The notes under the pieces are model-generated. The model did no database searches and had not been told where the DNA came from. It was given only the letters and a program-made list of their open reading frames with translations. From positions 1 through 64,000 of the forward strand of contig NZ_CP145607.1 of NCBI RefSeq assembly GCF_036884275.1: a DNA stretch of 64,000 nt, written 5' to 3'. Shown here piece after piece: positions 8,277-18,525 of this stretch. The number at the start of each line of letters is the position of its first letter. Position 1 is the stretch's first letter. Source of the DNA: Sphingomonas kaistensis (GTDB lineage Bacteria; Pseudomonadota; Alphaproteobacteria; Sphingomonadales; Sphingomonadaceae). The position numbers were made by a program, and so were the translations under genes.

Positions 8277-9870
8277 CCCGCCCGTGAGCAGGGCGCCGGC
8301 CGCCGCCGAGCCCTGGTGGCGCGGCGCGACCATTTATCAAATCTATCCGCGCAGCTTTTGCGACAGCGACGGCGACGGGGTGGGCGATTTGCAGGGCATC
8401 ACCGCGCGGCTGAGCCATGTCGCGGACCTCGGTGTCGATGCGGTGTGGGTGTCGCCCTTCTTCACCTCGCCGATGAAGGACTTCGGTTACGACGTCGCCG
8501 ATTATCGCGATGTCGATCCGATCTTCGGCACGCTGGCCGATTTCGACGCGCTGATCGCCCGCGCCCATGCGCTTGGCCTCAAGGTGCTGATCGATCTCGT
8601 CTTCTCGCACACCAGCGACCAGCATCCCTGGTTCGTCGAAAGCCGGTCGAGCCGCGGCAACGACAAGGCCGAATGGTATGTCTGGGCCGATCCCAAACCC
8701 GACGGTTCGCCGCCGAGCAACTGGCAGTCGGTGTTCGGTGGTCCGAGCTGGACCTGGGACGCGCGGCGCGAGCAATATTATCATCATAACTTCCTGAAGG
8801 AGCAGCCGCAGCTCAACGGGCACCATCCGGCGGTGCAGCAGGCGCTGCTCGACATCGTGCGCTTCTGGCTCGACCGCGGGGTCGACGGCTTCCGCTTCGA
8901 TGCGGTGAATTTCATGATGCACGATCCGGCGCTGACCGATAATCCGCCGGTCGCGAACCCGACGCAGCGGACCCGGCCGTTCGACTTCCAACATCATCTC
9001 CACAATCAGTCGCAGCCCGAGATCCTGCCGTTTCTCGAGCGGTTGCGGGCGCTGTGCGACAGCCACGGCGCGGCGTTCGCGCTGGCCGAAGTCGGCGGCG
9101 AACAGGCGCAGGCGGAGATGGCGGATTATACGGCGCCCGGCCGGCTCCACAGTGCCTATGGCTTCGACTTTCTTTATGCCGACCGGCTGACCCCGGCGCT
9201 GGTCGCGGAGAGCGCCGGGCGCTGGCCGGACCGCGAGGGCATCGGCTGGCCAAGCTGGGCGTTCGAGAACCACGACGCGCCGCGCGCGCTGTCGCGCTGG
9301 GTCGACGAGCACCATGCCGCGCAATTCGCCCGGACCAAGATGCTGCTGCTGGCGGCGCTGCGCGGGTCGATCATCCTGTATCAGGGCGAAGAGCTTGGCC
9401 TGACGCAGGTCGAAGTGCCGTTCGAGTTGCTGCAGGACCCCGAAGCGATCGCCAACTGGCCGCAGACGCTGAGCCGCGACGGGGTGCGGACGCCGATGCC
9501 GTGGACCCGCAGCGGCGAGGGTCACGGCTTCACCGACGGATCGCCGTGGCTGCCGTTCGGCCCCGACCACGCCGCGCTGAGCGTCGATGCGCAGGTGGCG
9601 GACCCGCGCTCGCTGCTGCATTTCACTCGCGCGGTGATTGCGCTGCGCAATGCGCACGAAGCACTGCGCTGGGGCTCGCTCGAGGTGATCGAAGCAAGCG
9701 AGCAATTGCTGGTGTTCGAGCGGGCACGCGGCGGTGCGCGCCTTCGCTGCACCTTCAACCTGTCGGCGACGCGGGCGTCCTTTGCCCCGGCCGGCACCAC
9801 CATCTTCTCCACCGGCGAGCAGGCCGGCGGCGACCTCGGGCCTTATGCGGCCCTGATCGAGGAACTCTGA
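8251..9870 (+). CDS. GH13 alpha-glucosidase (oligo-glucosidase type)
   Basis: The 539-residue GH13 enzyme has no evident signal peptide, so it is probably cytoplasmic. It carries YQIYPRSFCDSDGDGVGDL near the N-terminus, nucleophile D217 (GFRFDAVNF), acid/base E280 (LAEVGG) and D342 (ENHDAPR), as in alpha-1,4/1,6-glucosidases that release glucose from maltose or isomaltose. A frame extends upstream to 8143, but it lies inside the amylase gene; the ATG at 8251 is the first sensible start and a GTG at 8284 is an alternative. It lies between the amylase and the GH97 gene. Confidence 0.92.
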   Translation: MSSAAPLADPPVSRAPAAAEPWWRGATIYQIYPRSFCDSDGDGVGDLQGITARLSHVADLGVDAVWVSPFFTSPMKDFGYDVADYRDVDPIFGTLADFDALIARAHALGLKVLIDLVFSHTSDQHPWFVESRSSRGNDKAEWYVWADPKPDGSPPSNWQSVFGGPSWTWDARREQYYHHNFLKEQPQLNGHHPAVQQALLDIVRFWLDRGVDGFRFDAVNFMMHDPALTDNPPVANPTQRTRPFDFQHHLHNQSQPEILPFLERLRALCDSHGAAFALAEVGGEQAQAEMADYTAPGRLHSAYGFDFLYADRLTPALVAESAGRWPDREGIGWPSWAFENHDAPRALSRWVDEHHAAQFARTKMLLLAALRGSIILYQGEELGLTQVEVPFELLQDPEAIANWPQTLSRDGVRTPMPWTRSGEGHGFTDGSPWLPFGPDHAALSVDAQVADPRSLLHFTRAVIALRNAHEALRWGSLEVIEASEQLLVFERARGGARLRCTFNLSATRASFAPAGTTIFSTGEQAGGDLGPYAALIEEL

Positions 9871-9873
9871 CCC

Positions 9874-11904
9874 ATGCGTACCTTTCTTGCCCTTGCCGCC
9901 TTGTCGCTTTCCGCGCCGGTTCTCGCGCAAACCACGGTGGCGACCGCCACCTCGCCGTCAGGCACGCTGACGCTGACGGTCACCACCAATGGCGAGGGCC
10001 GGGTCGGCTATGCCGTGGCGCGGGGGGCGACGCCGGTGATCGGCGAAAGCCATCTCGGCTTTCTGTTCAGCGACAGCCGCCAGATGCTCCGCAACATGGA
10101 GCTAAAGGCTAAGACCGAGGCCAAGGTCGATCAGACCTGGGAGCAGCCGTGGGGCGAATGGCGGCAGGTCCGCGATCATCACAACGAAGTCGCGCTAACC
10201 TTTCAGGAGCGCGACAAGCTGCGCCGTACCATGCGGGTGCGGTTCCGGGTGTTCGATGACGCGGTCGCCTTCCGCTACGAGCTGCCGGAGCAGGAAAACC
10301 TCAAGACCGCCAACATCGTCGAGGAACTGACCCAGTTCCGGGTGCTCGGGACTGGGCGGGCGTGGTGGGCGCCGGCCTATGAAAGCAACCGCGAGGAATA
10401 TCTCTACAACAACACGCCGATCACCGGCGTCGGCACCGCGCAGACCCCGTTCACCATCCGCCGCGACGACGGCATCCACGTCGCGATCCACGAAGCGGCG
10501 CTGGTCGATTATTCGGGCATGAATGTCGCGCATGTGGCTGACGGGCTGATGAAAGCCGACCTGACGCCCTCGTCGAGCGGGCCGAAGGTCGTGCGCGACA
10601 CGCCGTTCGAGACACCGTGGCGGGTGATCCTGATCGCCGGCGATGCGCCGTCGCTGTATCACGCCAACAAGGAAATCCTGAACTTGAACGAGCCCAACAA
10701 GCTGGGCGACGTCAGTTGGGTGAAGCCGCAGAAATATGTCGGCGTGTGGTGGGGCATGCACCTCGACACGCAGACCTGGGCGTCGGGGCCCAAGCATGGG
10801 GCGACGACCGCCTACACCAGGAAGATGATCGATTTCGCGGCCAAGAACGGCTTTCGCGGGGTGCTGGTCGAAGGCTGGAACAAGGGCTGGGACGGCGACT
10901 GGTTCGCGACCGGCGATGATTTTAGCTTCACCGAGCCGTATCCCGATTACGACATCAAGAGCCTCGCCGCCTACGGCAAGCGCAAGGGCGTACGGATCAT
11001 CGGGCATCACGAGACCAGCGCCAACATCGCCAATTACGAGCGGCAGCTGGAACCGGCGCTGGACCTTGCGCAGACCATGAACATGGAAGCGATCAAGACC
11101 GGCTATGTCGCGGACGCGGGCGGGGTGCAGGCACTCGATGCCAACGGTCGCAAGGTGTTCGAATGGCATGAAGGCCAGGTCATGAGCCGCCATCACCTGA
11201 AGGTCGTGACCGAGGCCGCCAAGCGCCGGATCGCGATCAATCCGCACGAACCGATCAAGGATACCGGTCTTCGCCGCACCTATCCCAACTGGGTCAGCCG
11301 CGAAGGCCAGCGGGGGATGGAATATAACGCCTGGGCCGAGCCCAAGAACCCGCCGCATTACGATACCGAACTGGTCTTCACGCGCTTGCTGGCTGGGCCG
11401 ATGGATTTCACGCCCGGCATCCTCAGCCTCAAAGGGCGCGGCGACACGGCGATCCCGTCGACGCTGGCCCGGCAGCTCGCTTATTACGTGACGGTCGCCT
11501 CGCCGATTCAGATGGCCGCCGATCTGCCCGAAAATTACGAGGCCAATCCCGGGCCCTTCCAGTTCATCAAGGACGTGGCGGTCGATTGGGACGACACCCG
11601 GATGCTGGCCGGGGACGTCGGTGACTATGCCGTCTTCGCCCGCAAGGAGCGGGGCAAGCCGACCTGGTTCATGGGCGGCATCACCGACGAGGAAGGCCGC
11701 GATCTCGACCTTCCGCTGAGCTTCCTCGATGCGGGCGCCCGCTACCGCGCGGAAATCTATCGCGACGGCGAAGGCGCGGACTTCCGCACCAATCCGCGCG
11801 CGATCGCGATCGAGAAGCGCAATGTCACCGCTTCCGACTCGATGAAACTTCGCATGGCACCGGGTGGCGGGTTCGCGATCCGTTTCGTAAGACTGGGGCG
11901 ATGA
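9874..11904 (+). CDS. Glycoside hydrolase family 97 alpha-glucosidase (SusB-like), secreted
   Basis: The 676-residue protein has a clear signal peptide (cleavage after PVLAQ). It then has the GH97 N-terminal beta-domain with HEAALVDYSGMN, and the catalytic barrel with FRGVLVEGWNKGWDGDW, GHHETSANIANYE and NPHEPIKDTGLRRTYPN. The conserved glutamates in the last block and in SREGQRGMEY match the inverting SusB-type subgroup of alpha-glucosidases. It probably degrades malto-oligosaccharides to glucose in the periplasm. It starts 3 nt after the alpha-glucosidase stop and overlaps the esterase start (ATGA). Confidence 0.93.
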   Translation: MRTFLALAALSLSAPVLAQTTVATATSPSGTLTLTVTTNGEGRVGYAVARGATPVIGESHLGFLFSDSRQMLRNMELKAKTEAKVDQTWEQPWGEWRQVRDHHNEVALTFQERDKLRRTMRVRFRVFDDAVAFRYELPEQENLKTANIVEELTQFRVLGTGRAWWAPAYESNREEYLYNNTPITGVGTAQTPFTIRRDDGIHVAIHEAALVDYSGMNVAHVADGLMKADLTPSSSGPKVVRDTPFETPWRVILIAGDAPSLYHANKEILNLNEPNKLGDVSWVKPQKYVGVWWGMHLDTQTWASGPKHGATTAYTRKMIDFAAKNGFRGVLVEGWNKGWDGDWFATGDDFSFTEPYPDYDIKSLAAYGKRKGVRIIGHHETSANIANYERQLEPALDLAQTMNMEAIKTGYVADAGGVQALDANGRKVFEWHEGQVMSRHHLKVVTEAAKRRIAINPHEPIKDTGLRRTYPNWVSREGQRGMEYNAWAEPKNPPHYDTELVFTRLLAGPMDFTPGILSLKGRGDTAIPSTLARQLAYYVTVASPIQMAADLPENYEANPGPFQFIKDVAVDWDDTRMLAGDVGDYAVFARKERGKPTWFMGGITDEEGRDLDLPLSFLDAGARYRAEIYRDGEGADFRTNPRAIAIEKRNVTASDSMKLRMAPGGGFAIRFVRLGR

Positions 11905-12809
11905 CCCGCTTTCTCCTCGCGCTTGTCGCGCTTTTCGCCGCCCTCGCTGCCCCCGCCACCGCGCAGGGGCGCTTCGTCGAGTTCGACCAGCCGGCCGATA
12001 TCGGCCAGGTCCACGTCACCGTCTGGTTGCCGCCCGGCTATGACAAGGACACCAAGCGGCGTTACCCGGTTCTGTACATGCATGACGGGCAAAATGTGTT
12101 CTTCCCCAAGCGTTCGAACTTCAACAAGGTGTGGGCCGCGGACAAGGCGGCCCTCACGCTGATCAACGCCCGCAAGGTCGCGCCGTTCATGATCGTCGCG
12201 GTCGATCACCCCGGTCCCTCGCGCTTCCTGCGCTATTTCCCGACCCGGGTGGTGAGCGCCCCGCTGCGGCAGGGCACCGAAGGCTTCGCCAAGGGCAAGC
12301 TTGGCGGCGACGAATATCTGAGCTTCCTCGGCGACACGCTGAAGCCCGTCATCGATGCGCGCTACCGCACCCGCCCGCAACCCCGCTACACCGCGGTCGC
12401 GGGAAGCAGCATGGGCGGGCTGATCAGCCTTTACGCGCTGACCGAGCGGGCCGACATCTTCGGCAAGGCGGCGGCGGTGTCGACGCATTCGCCGCTGATC
12501 GATCCCGACCTCCTGGCCAAGCAGCCGATGATGGCGGCGGGGGTCAAGGCCGACTGGAAGCGCTACCTTTCGACCCGCCTCGGCACGCCGCAGGGCCGCA
12601 AGCTGTGGATGGACCATGGCACCGAAACGCTGGATGCGTCCTACGCCCCGTATCAGGCGGTGCTGGATCAGGGTGTGGCCGACGCGGGCTGGGTCCGCGG
12701 CAAGGATTTCGAAAGCCGCGTCTACAAGGGCACCGCGCATGAGGAAAATGCGTGGGCCGCGCGGCTACCCGAGATGCTCGGCTGGCTGCTGGCGGACTGG
12801 AGGCGGTGA
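11901..12809 (+). CDS. Secreted alpha/beta-hydrolase (esterase D family)
   Basis: The 302-residue protein has a signal peptide (LLALVALFAALAAPATAQ) and the PF00756 putative-esterase fold: YPVLYMHDGQNVFF near residue 55 and nucleophile S170 in GSSMGGL. The C-terminal GTAHEENAW would supply the histidine. In a starch locus it could deacylate substituted maltodextrins, or it could be an amylase-associated esterase of the kind often found beside GH13 genes; the substrate is unknown. It overlaps the GH97 gene by 4 nt. Confidence 0.88.
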   Translation: MTRFLLALVALFAALAAPATAQGRFVEFDQPADIGQVHVTVWLPPGYDKDTKRRYPVLYMHDGQNVFFPKRSNFNKVWAADKAALTLINARKVAPFMIVAVDHPGPSRFLRYFPTRVVSAPLRQGTEGFAKGKLGGDEYLSFLGDTLKPVIDARYRTRPQPRYTAVAGSSMGGLISLYALTERADIFGKAAAVSTHSPLIDPDLLAKQPMMAAGVKADWKRYLSTRLGTPQGRKLWMDHGTETLDASYAPYQAVLDQGVADAGWVRGKDFESRVYKGTAHEENAWAARLPEMLGWLLADWRR

Positions 12810-14305
12810 CCGGACGGCCGCCCCCCGCTTCGATCATCATTCTGGGCGGCGGCACCGCGGGCTGGATGGCCGCCAACCTGCTTCAGAAACGCTGGGGCGC
12901 GGCGGGCACCATCGTCACGCTGATCGAGAGCAAGGACATCGGCATCATCGGAGTCGGCGAAGGGTCGACGCCGCAACTGAAGGCTTTTTTCGACGAACTC
13001 GGCATTGCCGAGGCCGAGTGGATGCCGCGCTGCAACGCGACCTACAAGGCGGGCATCGAGTTCGAGGGCTGGTCGGATCGCGCCGGGTTCGAACGCTATT
13101 TCCACCCCTTCGCCACGGCGGTCGATCCGTTCACCGAGCGGACCTTCTTTGCTGCCAACGCGCTTCGCCGCCGCGGCACCGACGTCGCCGCGCATCCCGA
13201 TCCCTTTTACCTCGCCACCCGGATCGCGCGTGACGGGCGCGCTCCCCTCGCCCCCGCGAACTTCCCGTTCGACATCGGCTACGGCTATCATTTCGACGCC
13301 TATCTGGTCGGCGCGACCTTGCGGGAGTTCGCGGTCGGAAAGGGCGTGCGGCATGAAACAGCGACCATCGCCGACGTGGTGCTGAACGAGGCTGGCGATA
13401 TCGATCACCTCGTCGCCGACGACGGACGGACCTTCGCCGCCGATATGTTTCTCGATGCCAGCGGCTTTCGGGCCAGCCTGATCGAAGGGGCGCTGAAGGA
13501 ACCGCACCGCAGTTTCGGCGACAATCTGTTCAACGACAGCGCCGTGGTGACCCCAACACCCGTTCCCGCGTCGGGGGTGCGGGCCATGACGACGGCGACC
13601 GCCGCCAGCGCAGGGTGGATCTGGCACATTCCGCTGACCAATCGGGTCGGCAACGGCTATGTCTATTCCTCGCGCTACCTCGACCGCGAGGCCGCCGCCG
13701 CCGAGCTGCGCCGTCATTGCGGGTTGCCCGACGACGCCGAGGTTCGCCATTTGTCGATGAAATGCGGCCGGGTCGAACGCAGCTGGGTCCGCAATTGCCT
13801 CGCCATCGGCCTCGCCCAAGGCTTTCTCGAACCGCTCGAGGCCACCGCCCTTCACATCGTGCTGGCCACCGTCGACGGCTTCACCAAGGCCTATGAGCAA
13901 GACGACCGCGACGGCTTCAATGCCACCATCGCCCGGCGCTATGAAGGCATTCGCGACTATATCGTCTGCCATTACCGGGCCGCCCAACGCCGCGACACGC
14001 CTTATTGGCGCGATGTCACCGGGCATGACCGTATCAGTGACAGCCTGAAAAGCATCCTGACCGCCTGGTTCACCGGCACCGACCTCGAACAGGAGGTGCA
14101 CGAGCAGGGCATCGCTGCTTATTATGCGCCCATGTCCTGGAACGTCATGCTTGCCGGTTACGGCAATTTCCCATCGCGCGTCGCCCCGATCGCCGACTGT
14201 CCGATCGACTTGGCCGAGGTCGAGCGCTTCGTCGGCGGCTGCGCGCTCAATTTCCCGACGCATGCCGAGGCGCTGTCGCGCCTTGCCGCTGCCAAGGCTG
14301 CCTGA
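12806..14305 (+). CDS. Flavin-dependent tryptophan halogenase-like protein (2)
   Basis: This is a second member of the family, 499 residues from the GTG at 12806, which overlaps the esterase stop (GTGA). A GTG at 12752 is an alternative upstream start. It shows ILGGGTAGWMAANLL for FAD, K81 in TYKAGIEF and W271-I-W-H-I-P. It is clearly diverged from the first copy although the motifs and length match, so this is not a recent tandem duplication. Its coupling to zwf (TGATG) places it inside the sugar operon. The function beyond flavin-dependent halogenase-like is unknown. Confidence 0.88.
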   Translation: MTGRPPPASIIILGGGTAGWMAANLLQKRWGAAGTIVTLIESKDIGIIGVGEGSTPQLKAFFDELGIAEAEWMPRCNATYKAGIEFEGWSDRAGFERYFHPFATAVDPFTERTFFAANALRRRGTDVAAHPDPFYLATRIARDGRAPLAPANFPFDIGYGYHFDAYLVGATLREFAVGKGVRHETATIADVVLNEAGDIDHLVADDGRTFAADMFLDASGFRASLIEGALKEPHRSFGDNLFNDSAVVTPTPVPASGVRAMTTATAASAGWIWHIPLTNRVGNGYVYSSRYLDREAAAAELRRHCGLPDDAEVRHLSMKCGRVERSWVRNCLAIGLAQGFLEPLEATALHIVLATVDGFTKAYEQDDRDGFNATIARRYEGIRDYIVCHYRAAQRRDTPYWRDVTGHDRISDSLKSILTAWFTGTDLEQEVHEQGIAAYYAPMSWNVMLAGYGNFPSRVAPIADCPIDLAEVERFVGGCALNFPTHAEALSRLAAAKAA

Positions 14306-15747
14306 TGAATCATAAAGCCACCACTCTGATCCTCTTCGGCGCGACCGGCGATCTTGCCGCGCGGATGCTGCTTCCCTCGCTCTACGGGCTGCACCGCGAC
14401 GGATTGCTTCCGCAAGCGCTCAAGATCGTCGCCACCTCGCGGTCGGCGCACGACGATGCGGACTTTCGCGAGCATGCGCGCGCGGCGCTCGTCGCGCATG
14501 TGCCCGAGGCTTATTTCGAAGCCGACAGCGCGGCGAGCTTTCTCCAGCGGATAAGCTACGTCACGCTCGATGCGACCGACGCGGCGGGGTTTCAGCGGCT
14601 GGCCGACGCGGTAGAGGGCAGCGGCGAAATTGCGATCTTCCTGTCCACCGCTCCCTCGCTGTTCAAGCCGACCATCGACAATCTGGAAGCCGTCGGCCTC
14701 GCCGGGCCGCATGTCCGCCTCGCGCTCGAAAAGCCGCTCGGTTCCGACCTTCAGTCGAGCTGCGCAATCAACGACGCGGTGGCCAAGGCTTTCCCCGAAG
14801 AGCGGACCTTCCGGATCGATCATTATCTCGGCAAGGAAACCGTCCAGAACCTCCTTGCGCTGCGCTTCGCCAACCTATTGTTCGAGCCGGTGTGGAGCAG
14901 CGCGCATATCGACCACGTCCAGATCACGGTGGCGGAAACGGTCGGGCTGGAGGGCCGGGCGGATTATTACGACGGCGCCGGCGCGCTGCGCGACATGGTG
15001 CAGAACCATATGCTCCAGCTCCTCGCGCTGGTCGCGATGGAGCCGCCCGCGAGCTTCGACGCGACCGCGGTGCGCGATGAAAAGGTCAAGGTCCTGCGCT
15101 CGCTCCGCCCGATGCGGGCCGAGGACAGTGTGATCGGCCAGTTCACGGCGGGTGCGGTCGGCGGCAAGCCGGTTCCGGCCTATGCGGAGGAACTGGAGCG
15201 TCCGAGCGACATCGAGACGTTTGTCGCCCTGAAGGCTCATGTCGACAATTGGCGGTGGGCGGGCGTGCCGTTCTACCTGCGCACCGGCAAACGCCTGCCG
15301 CAGCGGCGGACCGAGATCGCGATCCAGTTTCGCGATCTGCCCCACTCGATGTTCGCGTCGGGCGGGGCCAAGGCGGCGCCCAACCGGCTGATCATCGCCA
15401 TTCAGCCAGAGGAAAACATCACGCTCGAACTGATGGCCAAGCGGCCGGGGCTCGACCGCGGGGGCATCCGCCTGCGCGAAGTGGAGCTCGACATCGATCA
15501 GGCCGACGCCTTTGCCGACGTGCGGCGGCGGATCGCCTATGAGCGGCTGCTGCTTGATCTGATCGAGGGCGATCCCACCTTGTTCGTGCGTCGCGACGAG
15601 GTGGAAGCGCAGTGGCAGTGGGTCGATCAGATCCGCGCTGCCTGGGGTGAGGCCGGCGCCACGCCCCGTCCCTATGCCGCCGGCAATTGGGGTCCGTCCG
15701 CGGCGATCGCGCTGATCGAGCGCGACGGGAGAAGCTGGAATGACTAA
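14305..15747 (+). CDS. zwf: Glucose-6-phosphate 1-dehydrogenase
   Basis: The 480-residue enzyme oxidises glucose 6-phosphate to 6-phosphogluconolactone with NAD(P)+. It shows the nucleotide-binding GATGDLA at residues 12-18 and the active-site block RIDHYLGKE with [10 protein letters not shown] after it. The start ATG shares one base with the previous stop (TGATG) and the end overlaps edd by 8 nt. It opens the Entner-Doudoroff block. No 6-phosphogluconolactonase gene lies between it and edd. Confidence 0.96.
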   Translation: MNHKATTLILFGATGDLAARMLLPSLYGLHRDGLLPQALKIVATSRSAHDDADFREHARAALVAHVPEAYFEADSAASFLQRISYVTLDATDAAGFQRLADAVEGSGEIAIFLSTAPSLFKPTIDNLEAVGLAGPHVRLALEKPLGSDLQSSCAINDAVAKAFPEERTFRIDHYLGKETVQNLLALRFANLLFEPVWSSAHIDHVQITVAETVGLEGRADYYDGAGALRDMVQNHMLQLLALVAMEPPASFDATAVRDEKVKVLRSLRPMRAEDSVIGQFTAGAVGGKPVPAYAEELERPSDIETFVALKAHVDNWRWAGVPFYLRTGKRLPQRRTEIAIQFRDLPHSMFASGGAKAAPNRLIIAIQPEENITLELMAKRPGLDRGGIRLREVELDIDQADAFADVRRRIAYERLLLDLIEGDPTLFVRRDEVEAQWQWVDQIRAAWGEAGATPRPYAAGNWGPSAAIALIERDGRSWND

Positions 15748-17554
15748 GCTCGATCCGCGCATCGCGGCGGTCACCGATCGCATCATCGAGCGCTCCAAGC
15801 CGGGGCGGAAGCGTTATCTCGACCTCATGGCTCAGCAGGCCGAGCGCGGCATTTCGCGCAGCCGGATGAGCTGCGGCAATTTCGCGCATGGTTTTGCCGC
15901 GGCGGAGGGCGACAAGGACGCGATCCGCGCGGCGGCGGGACCGAACATCGGTATCGTCACCAGCTACAACGACATGCTATCGGCGCATCAGCCGTACGCC
16001 CGCTTCCCCGAGCAGATGAAGATCTATGCCCGCGAGGTCGGCGCTACCGCGCAGGTCGCGGGCGGGGTGCCGGCGATGTGCGATGGCGTGACTCAGGGGC
16101 AGGACGGGATGGACCTGTCGCTGTTCAGCCGCGACGTCATCGCGATGAGCACGGCGGTGGCGCTGAGCCACGGCATGTTCGACGGCGCGGCGCTGCTCGG
16201 TATATGCGACAAGATCGTGCCCGGCCTGCTGATCGGCGCGCTGCGTTTCGGTCACCTGCCGATGCTGCTGGTGCCGGGTGGACCGATGCCGTCGGGCCTT
16301 CCGAACAAGGAAAAGCAGCGTATCCGCCAGCTTTATGCCGAGGGCAAGGTCGGGCGCGACGAGCTGCTGGCGTCCGAAAGCGCGAGCTATCACAGCCCCG
16401 GCACCTGCACCTTCTATGGCACCGCCAACAGCAATCAGATGATGATGGAGCTGATGGGACTGCACGTTCCTAACAGCGCCTTTACCCAGCCGGGGACGGG
16501 CCTGCGCCAGGCGCTGACCCGCGCGGCGGTGCACCGGGTGGTCGAATTGGCAAGCGCCAAGGAGCGGCCGCTGGCGGCTTGTGTCGACGAACGGGCGATC
16601 GTGAATGCGATGATCGGACTGATGGCGACGGGGGGCTCGACCAACCATGCGATCCACCTCCCCGCCATCGCGCGGGCGGCGGGCATTCATATCGACTGGC
16701 AGGATTTCGACGATTTGTCGGCCGCCGTACCGCTGCTGGCGCGGGTCTATCCCAATGGCTCGGGCGACGTGAACGACTTCCATTATGCCGGCGGCATCGC
16801 GTTCGTGGCGAAGGAATTGGGCGCGGCGGGACTGCTGCATACCGACATTCTTGCCGCTGGAGCGGACGATTTCGCGGCGTGGACCTCGCATCCCGAGCTG
16901 GAGGGCGACGCGCTGATCTGGCGCGAGGTGACCGAGAGCCGCAACGACACGATGCTCCGGCCGGTCGCCGAGCCCTTCCTCGCCGATGGCGGCATGCGGC
17001 TGGTCAAGGGCAATCTCGGCCGCGCGACGCTCAAGACCAGTGCGGTCGATCCGTCGCGCTGGACAATCGAAGCCCCGGCCCGTGTTTTCTCCGATCAGAA
17101 CGAGGTGCTGAAAGCGTTCCAGGCGGGCGAACTCGACCGCGACGTGGTAGTGGTGGTCCGCTTCCAGGGTCCGCGCGCCAACGGGATGCCGGAGTTGCAC
17201 AAGCTGACCCCGCCGCTCGGGGTGCTGCAGGATCGCGGTTTCCGGGTGGCTTTGGTCACGGACGGGCGGATGAGTGGCGCGAGCGGCAAGGTGCCCGCCG
17301 CGATCCACGTGTCGCCCGAGGCGCTGGGCGGCGGGCCGCTCAGCCGCCTGCGCGACGGCGACCTGGTGCGGGTGTGCGCCAACGAGGGCCTGCTCGAAGC
17401 GCTGGATGTCGATCTTGCCGCGCGCGAACCTGCCTCCCCGCCCCCGCCGCCGGTCGGCACCGGGCGTGAGTTGTTCGCGCTGATGCGCCACACCGCCGAC
17501 GATGCCGAGCGCGGCGCATCGGCAATGCTGCACGCGATGGACGAGGACGCTTGA
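15740..17554 (+). CDS. edd: 6-phosphogluconate dehydratase
   Basis: The 604-residue dehydratase of the IlvD/Edd family converts 6-phosphogluconate to 2-keto-3-deoxy-6-phosphogluconate. Cysteine-containing blocks typical of the Fe-S dehydratases are visible: [35 protein letters not shown] and [13 protein letters not shown]. Full length for Edd. The stop shares a base with the glk start (TGATG). Confidence 0.96.
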   Translation: MTKLDPRIAAVTDRIIERSKPGRKRYLDLMAQQAERGISRSRMSCGNFAHGFAAAEGDKDAIRAAAGPNIGIVTSYNDMLSAHQPYARFPEQMKIYAREVGATAQVAGGVPAMCDGVTQGQDGMDLSLFSRDVIAMSTAVALSHGMFDGAALLGICDKIVPGLLIGALRFGHLPMLLVPGGPMPSGLPNKEKQRIRQLYAEGKVGRDELLASESASYHSPGTCTFYGTANSNQMMMELMGLHVPNSAFTQPGTGLRQALTRAAVHRVVELASAKERPLAACVDERAIVNAMIGLMATGGSTNHAIHLPAIARAAGIHIDWQDFDDLSAAVPLLARVYPNGSGDVNDFHYAGGIAFVAKELGAAGLLHTDILAAGADDFAAWTSHPELEGDALIWREVTESRNDTMLRPVAEPFLADGGMRLVKGNLGRATLKTSAVDPSRWTIEAPARVFSDQNEVLKAFQAGELDRDVVVVVRFQGPRANGMPELHKLTPPLGVLQDRGFRVALVTDGRMSGASGKVPAAIHVSPEALGGGPLSRLRDGDLVRVCANEGLLEALDVDLAAREPASPPPPPVGTGRELFALMRHTADDAERGASAMLHAMDEDA

Positions 17555-18525
17555 TGACCCGCCGCATCGTTTCCGCCGATATCGGCGGGACCCACGCCCG
17601 CTTCGCGCTTGCGACCATCGATGGCGACAAGGTCGTCGCAATGGACGATCCGGTCACCTTGAAGACCGCCGATCACGGCAGCTTTCAGCTCGCCTGGGAA
17701 GAGTTCGCGCGCCGCTCGGACGAGCCGCTGCCCCCGGCGCTGGCGATCAGTTTTGCGGGGCCGGTCGGCGGGGAATTGCTGAAGCTCACCAACAATCCGT
17801 GGGTGATCCGCCCCGCGCTGATCCCGGAAAAGCTCGGCGTTACCGATTATGTCGTGGTGAACGATTTCGGCGCGGTCGCCTCGGCCGTCGCTGCGTTCGA
17901 TGAGAGCGCCTACACCCACCTTTGCGGTCCCGACCAGCCGCTGCCGGCGACCGGCATGGTCACCATTCTCGGCCCCGGCACCGGGCTCGGCGTCGCCGGG
18001 TTGCTGCTCGGGCCGAACGGGGCTCAAGTGATCGAGACCGAAGGCGGTCATATCGACTTCGCGCCGCTGGACGCGCTTGAAGACCGCATCCTTGCCGAGC
18101 TTCGCAAGAGCTTTCGCCGCGTGTCGGTCGAGCGCATTCTGTCGGGGCGCGGGCTTATGAACCTTTACGAAGCGCTGGCCAGCCTCGAGAACCGGCCCAC
18201 CACCATTCGCGACGAAAAGGAATTGTGGGGCGCGGCCATGGCGGGGAGCGACAGCCTGGCGGCGGCAGCGCTCGACCGCTTCTGCCTGACGCTCGGCGCG
18301 GTCGCCGGCGACCTCGCGCTGGCACAGGGCGCGGCGGCGGTGGCGATCGGCGGGGGGCTCGGCTTCCGTCTCAAGGATCATCTTCCCCGCTCGGGCTTCC
18401 GCGACCGGTTCATCGCCAAGGGGCGGTTCGAGCGGCGCATGGACGCGCTGCCGGTCAAGCTCATCACCCATCCGCAGCCGGGCCTGTTCGGCGCCGCCGC
18501 GGCCTTTGCGAGGCGTTTTTCATGA
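17554..18525 (+). CDS. glk: Glucokinase
   Basis: The 323-residue cytoplasmic glucokinase of the Glk (non-ROK) family shows ADIGGTHARFAL at the N-terminus for ATP, NDFGAVASAV for the sugar-binding aspartate, LGPGTGLGVAGLL, and ETEGGHIDFAP. A TTG three bases upstream is not needed; the ATG overlaps the edd stop. It phosphorylates the glucose released by the glucosidases of the same operon. It overlaps eda by 4 nt. Confidence 0.95.
   Translation: MTRRIVSADIGGTHARFALATIDGDKVVAMDDPVTLKTADHGSFQLAWEEFARRSDEPLPPALAISFAGPVGGELLKLTNNPWVIRPALIPEKLGVTDYVVVNDFGAVASAVAAFDESAYTHLCGPDQPLPATGMVTILGPGTGLGVAGLLLGPNGAQVIETEGGHIDFAPLDALEDRILAELRKSFRRVSVERILSGRGLMNLYEALASLENRPTTIRDEKELWGAAMAGSDSLAAAALDRFCLTLGAVAGDLALAQGAAAVAIGGGLGFRLKDHLPRSGFRDRFIAKGRFERRMDALPVKLITHPQPGLFGAAAAFARRFS

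Noticed and set aside
4963-14305. Halogenated natural-product biosynthetic cluster
   Set aside because: No synthases, tailoring enzymes, flavin reductase or export genes; the neighbours are all sugar metabolism.
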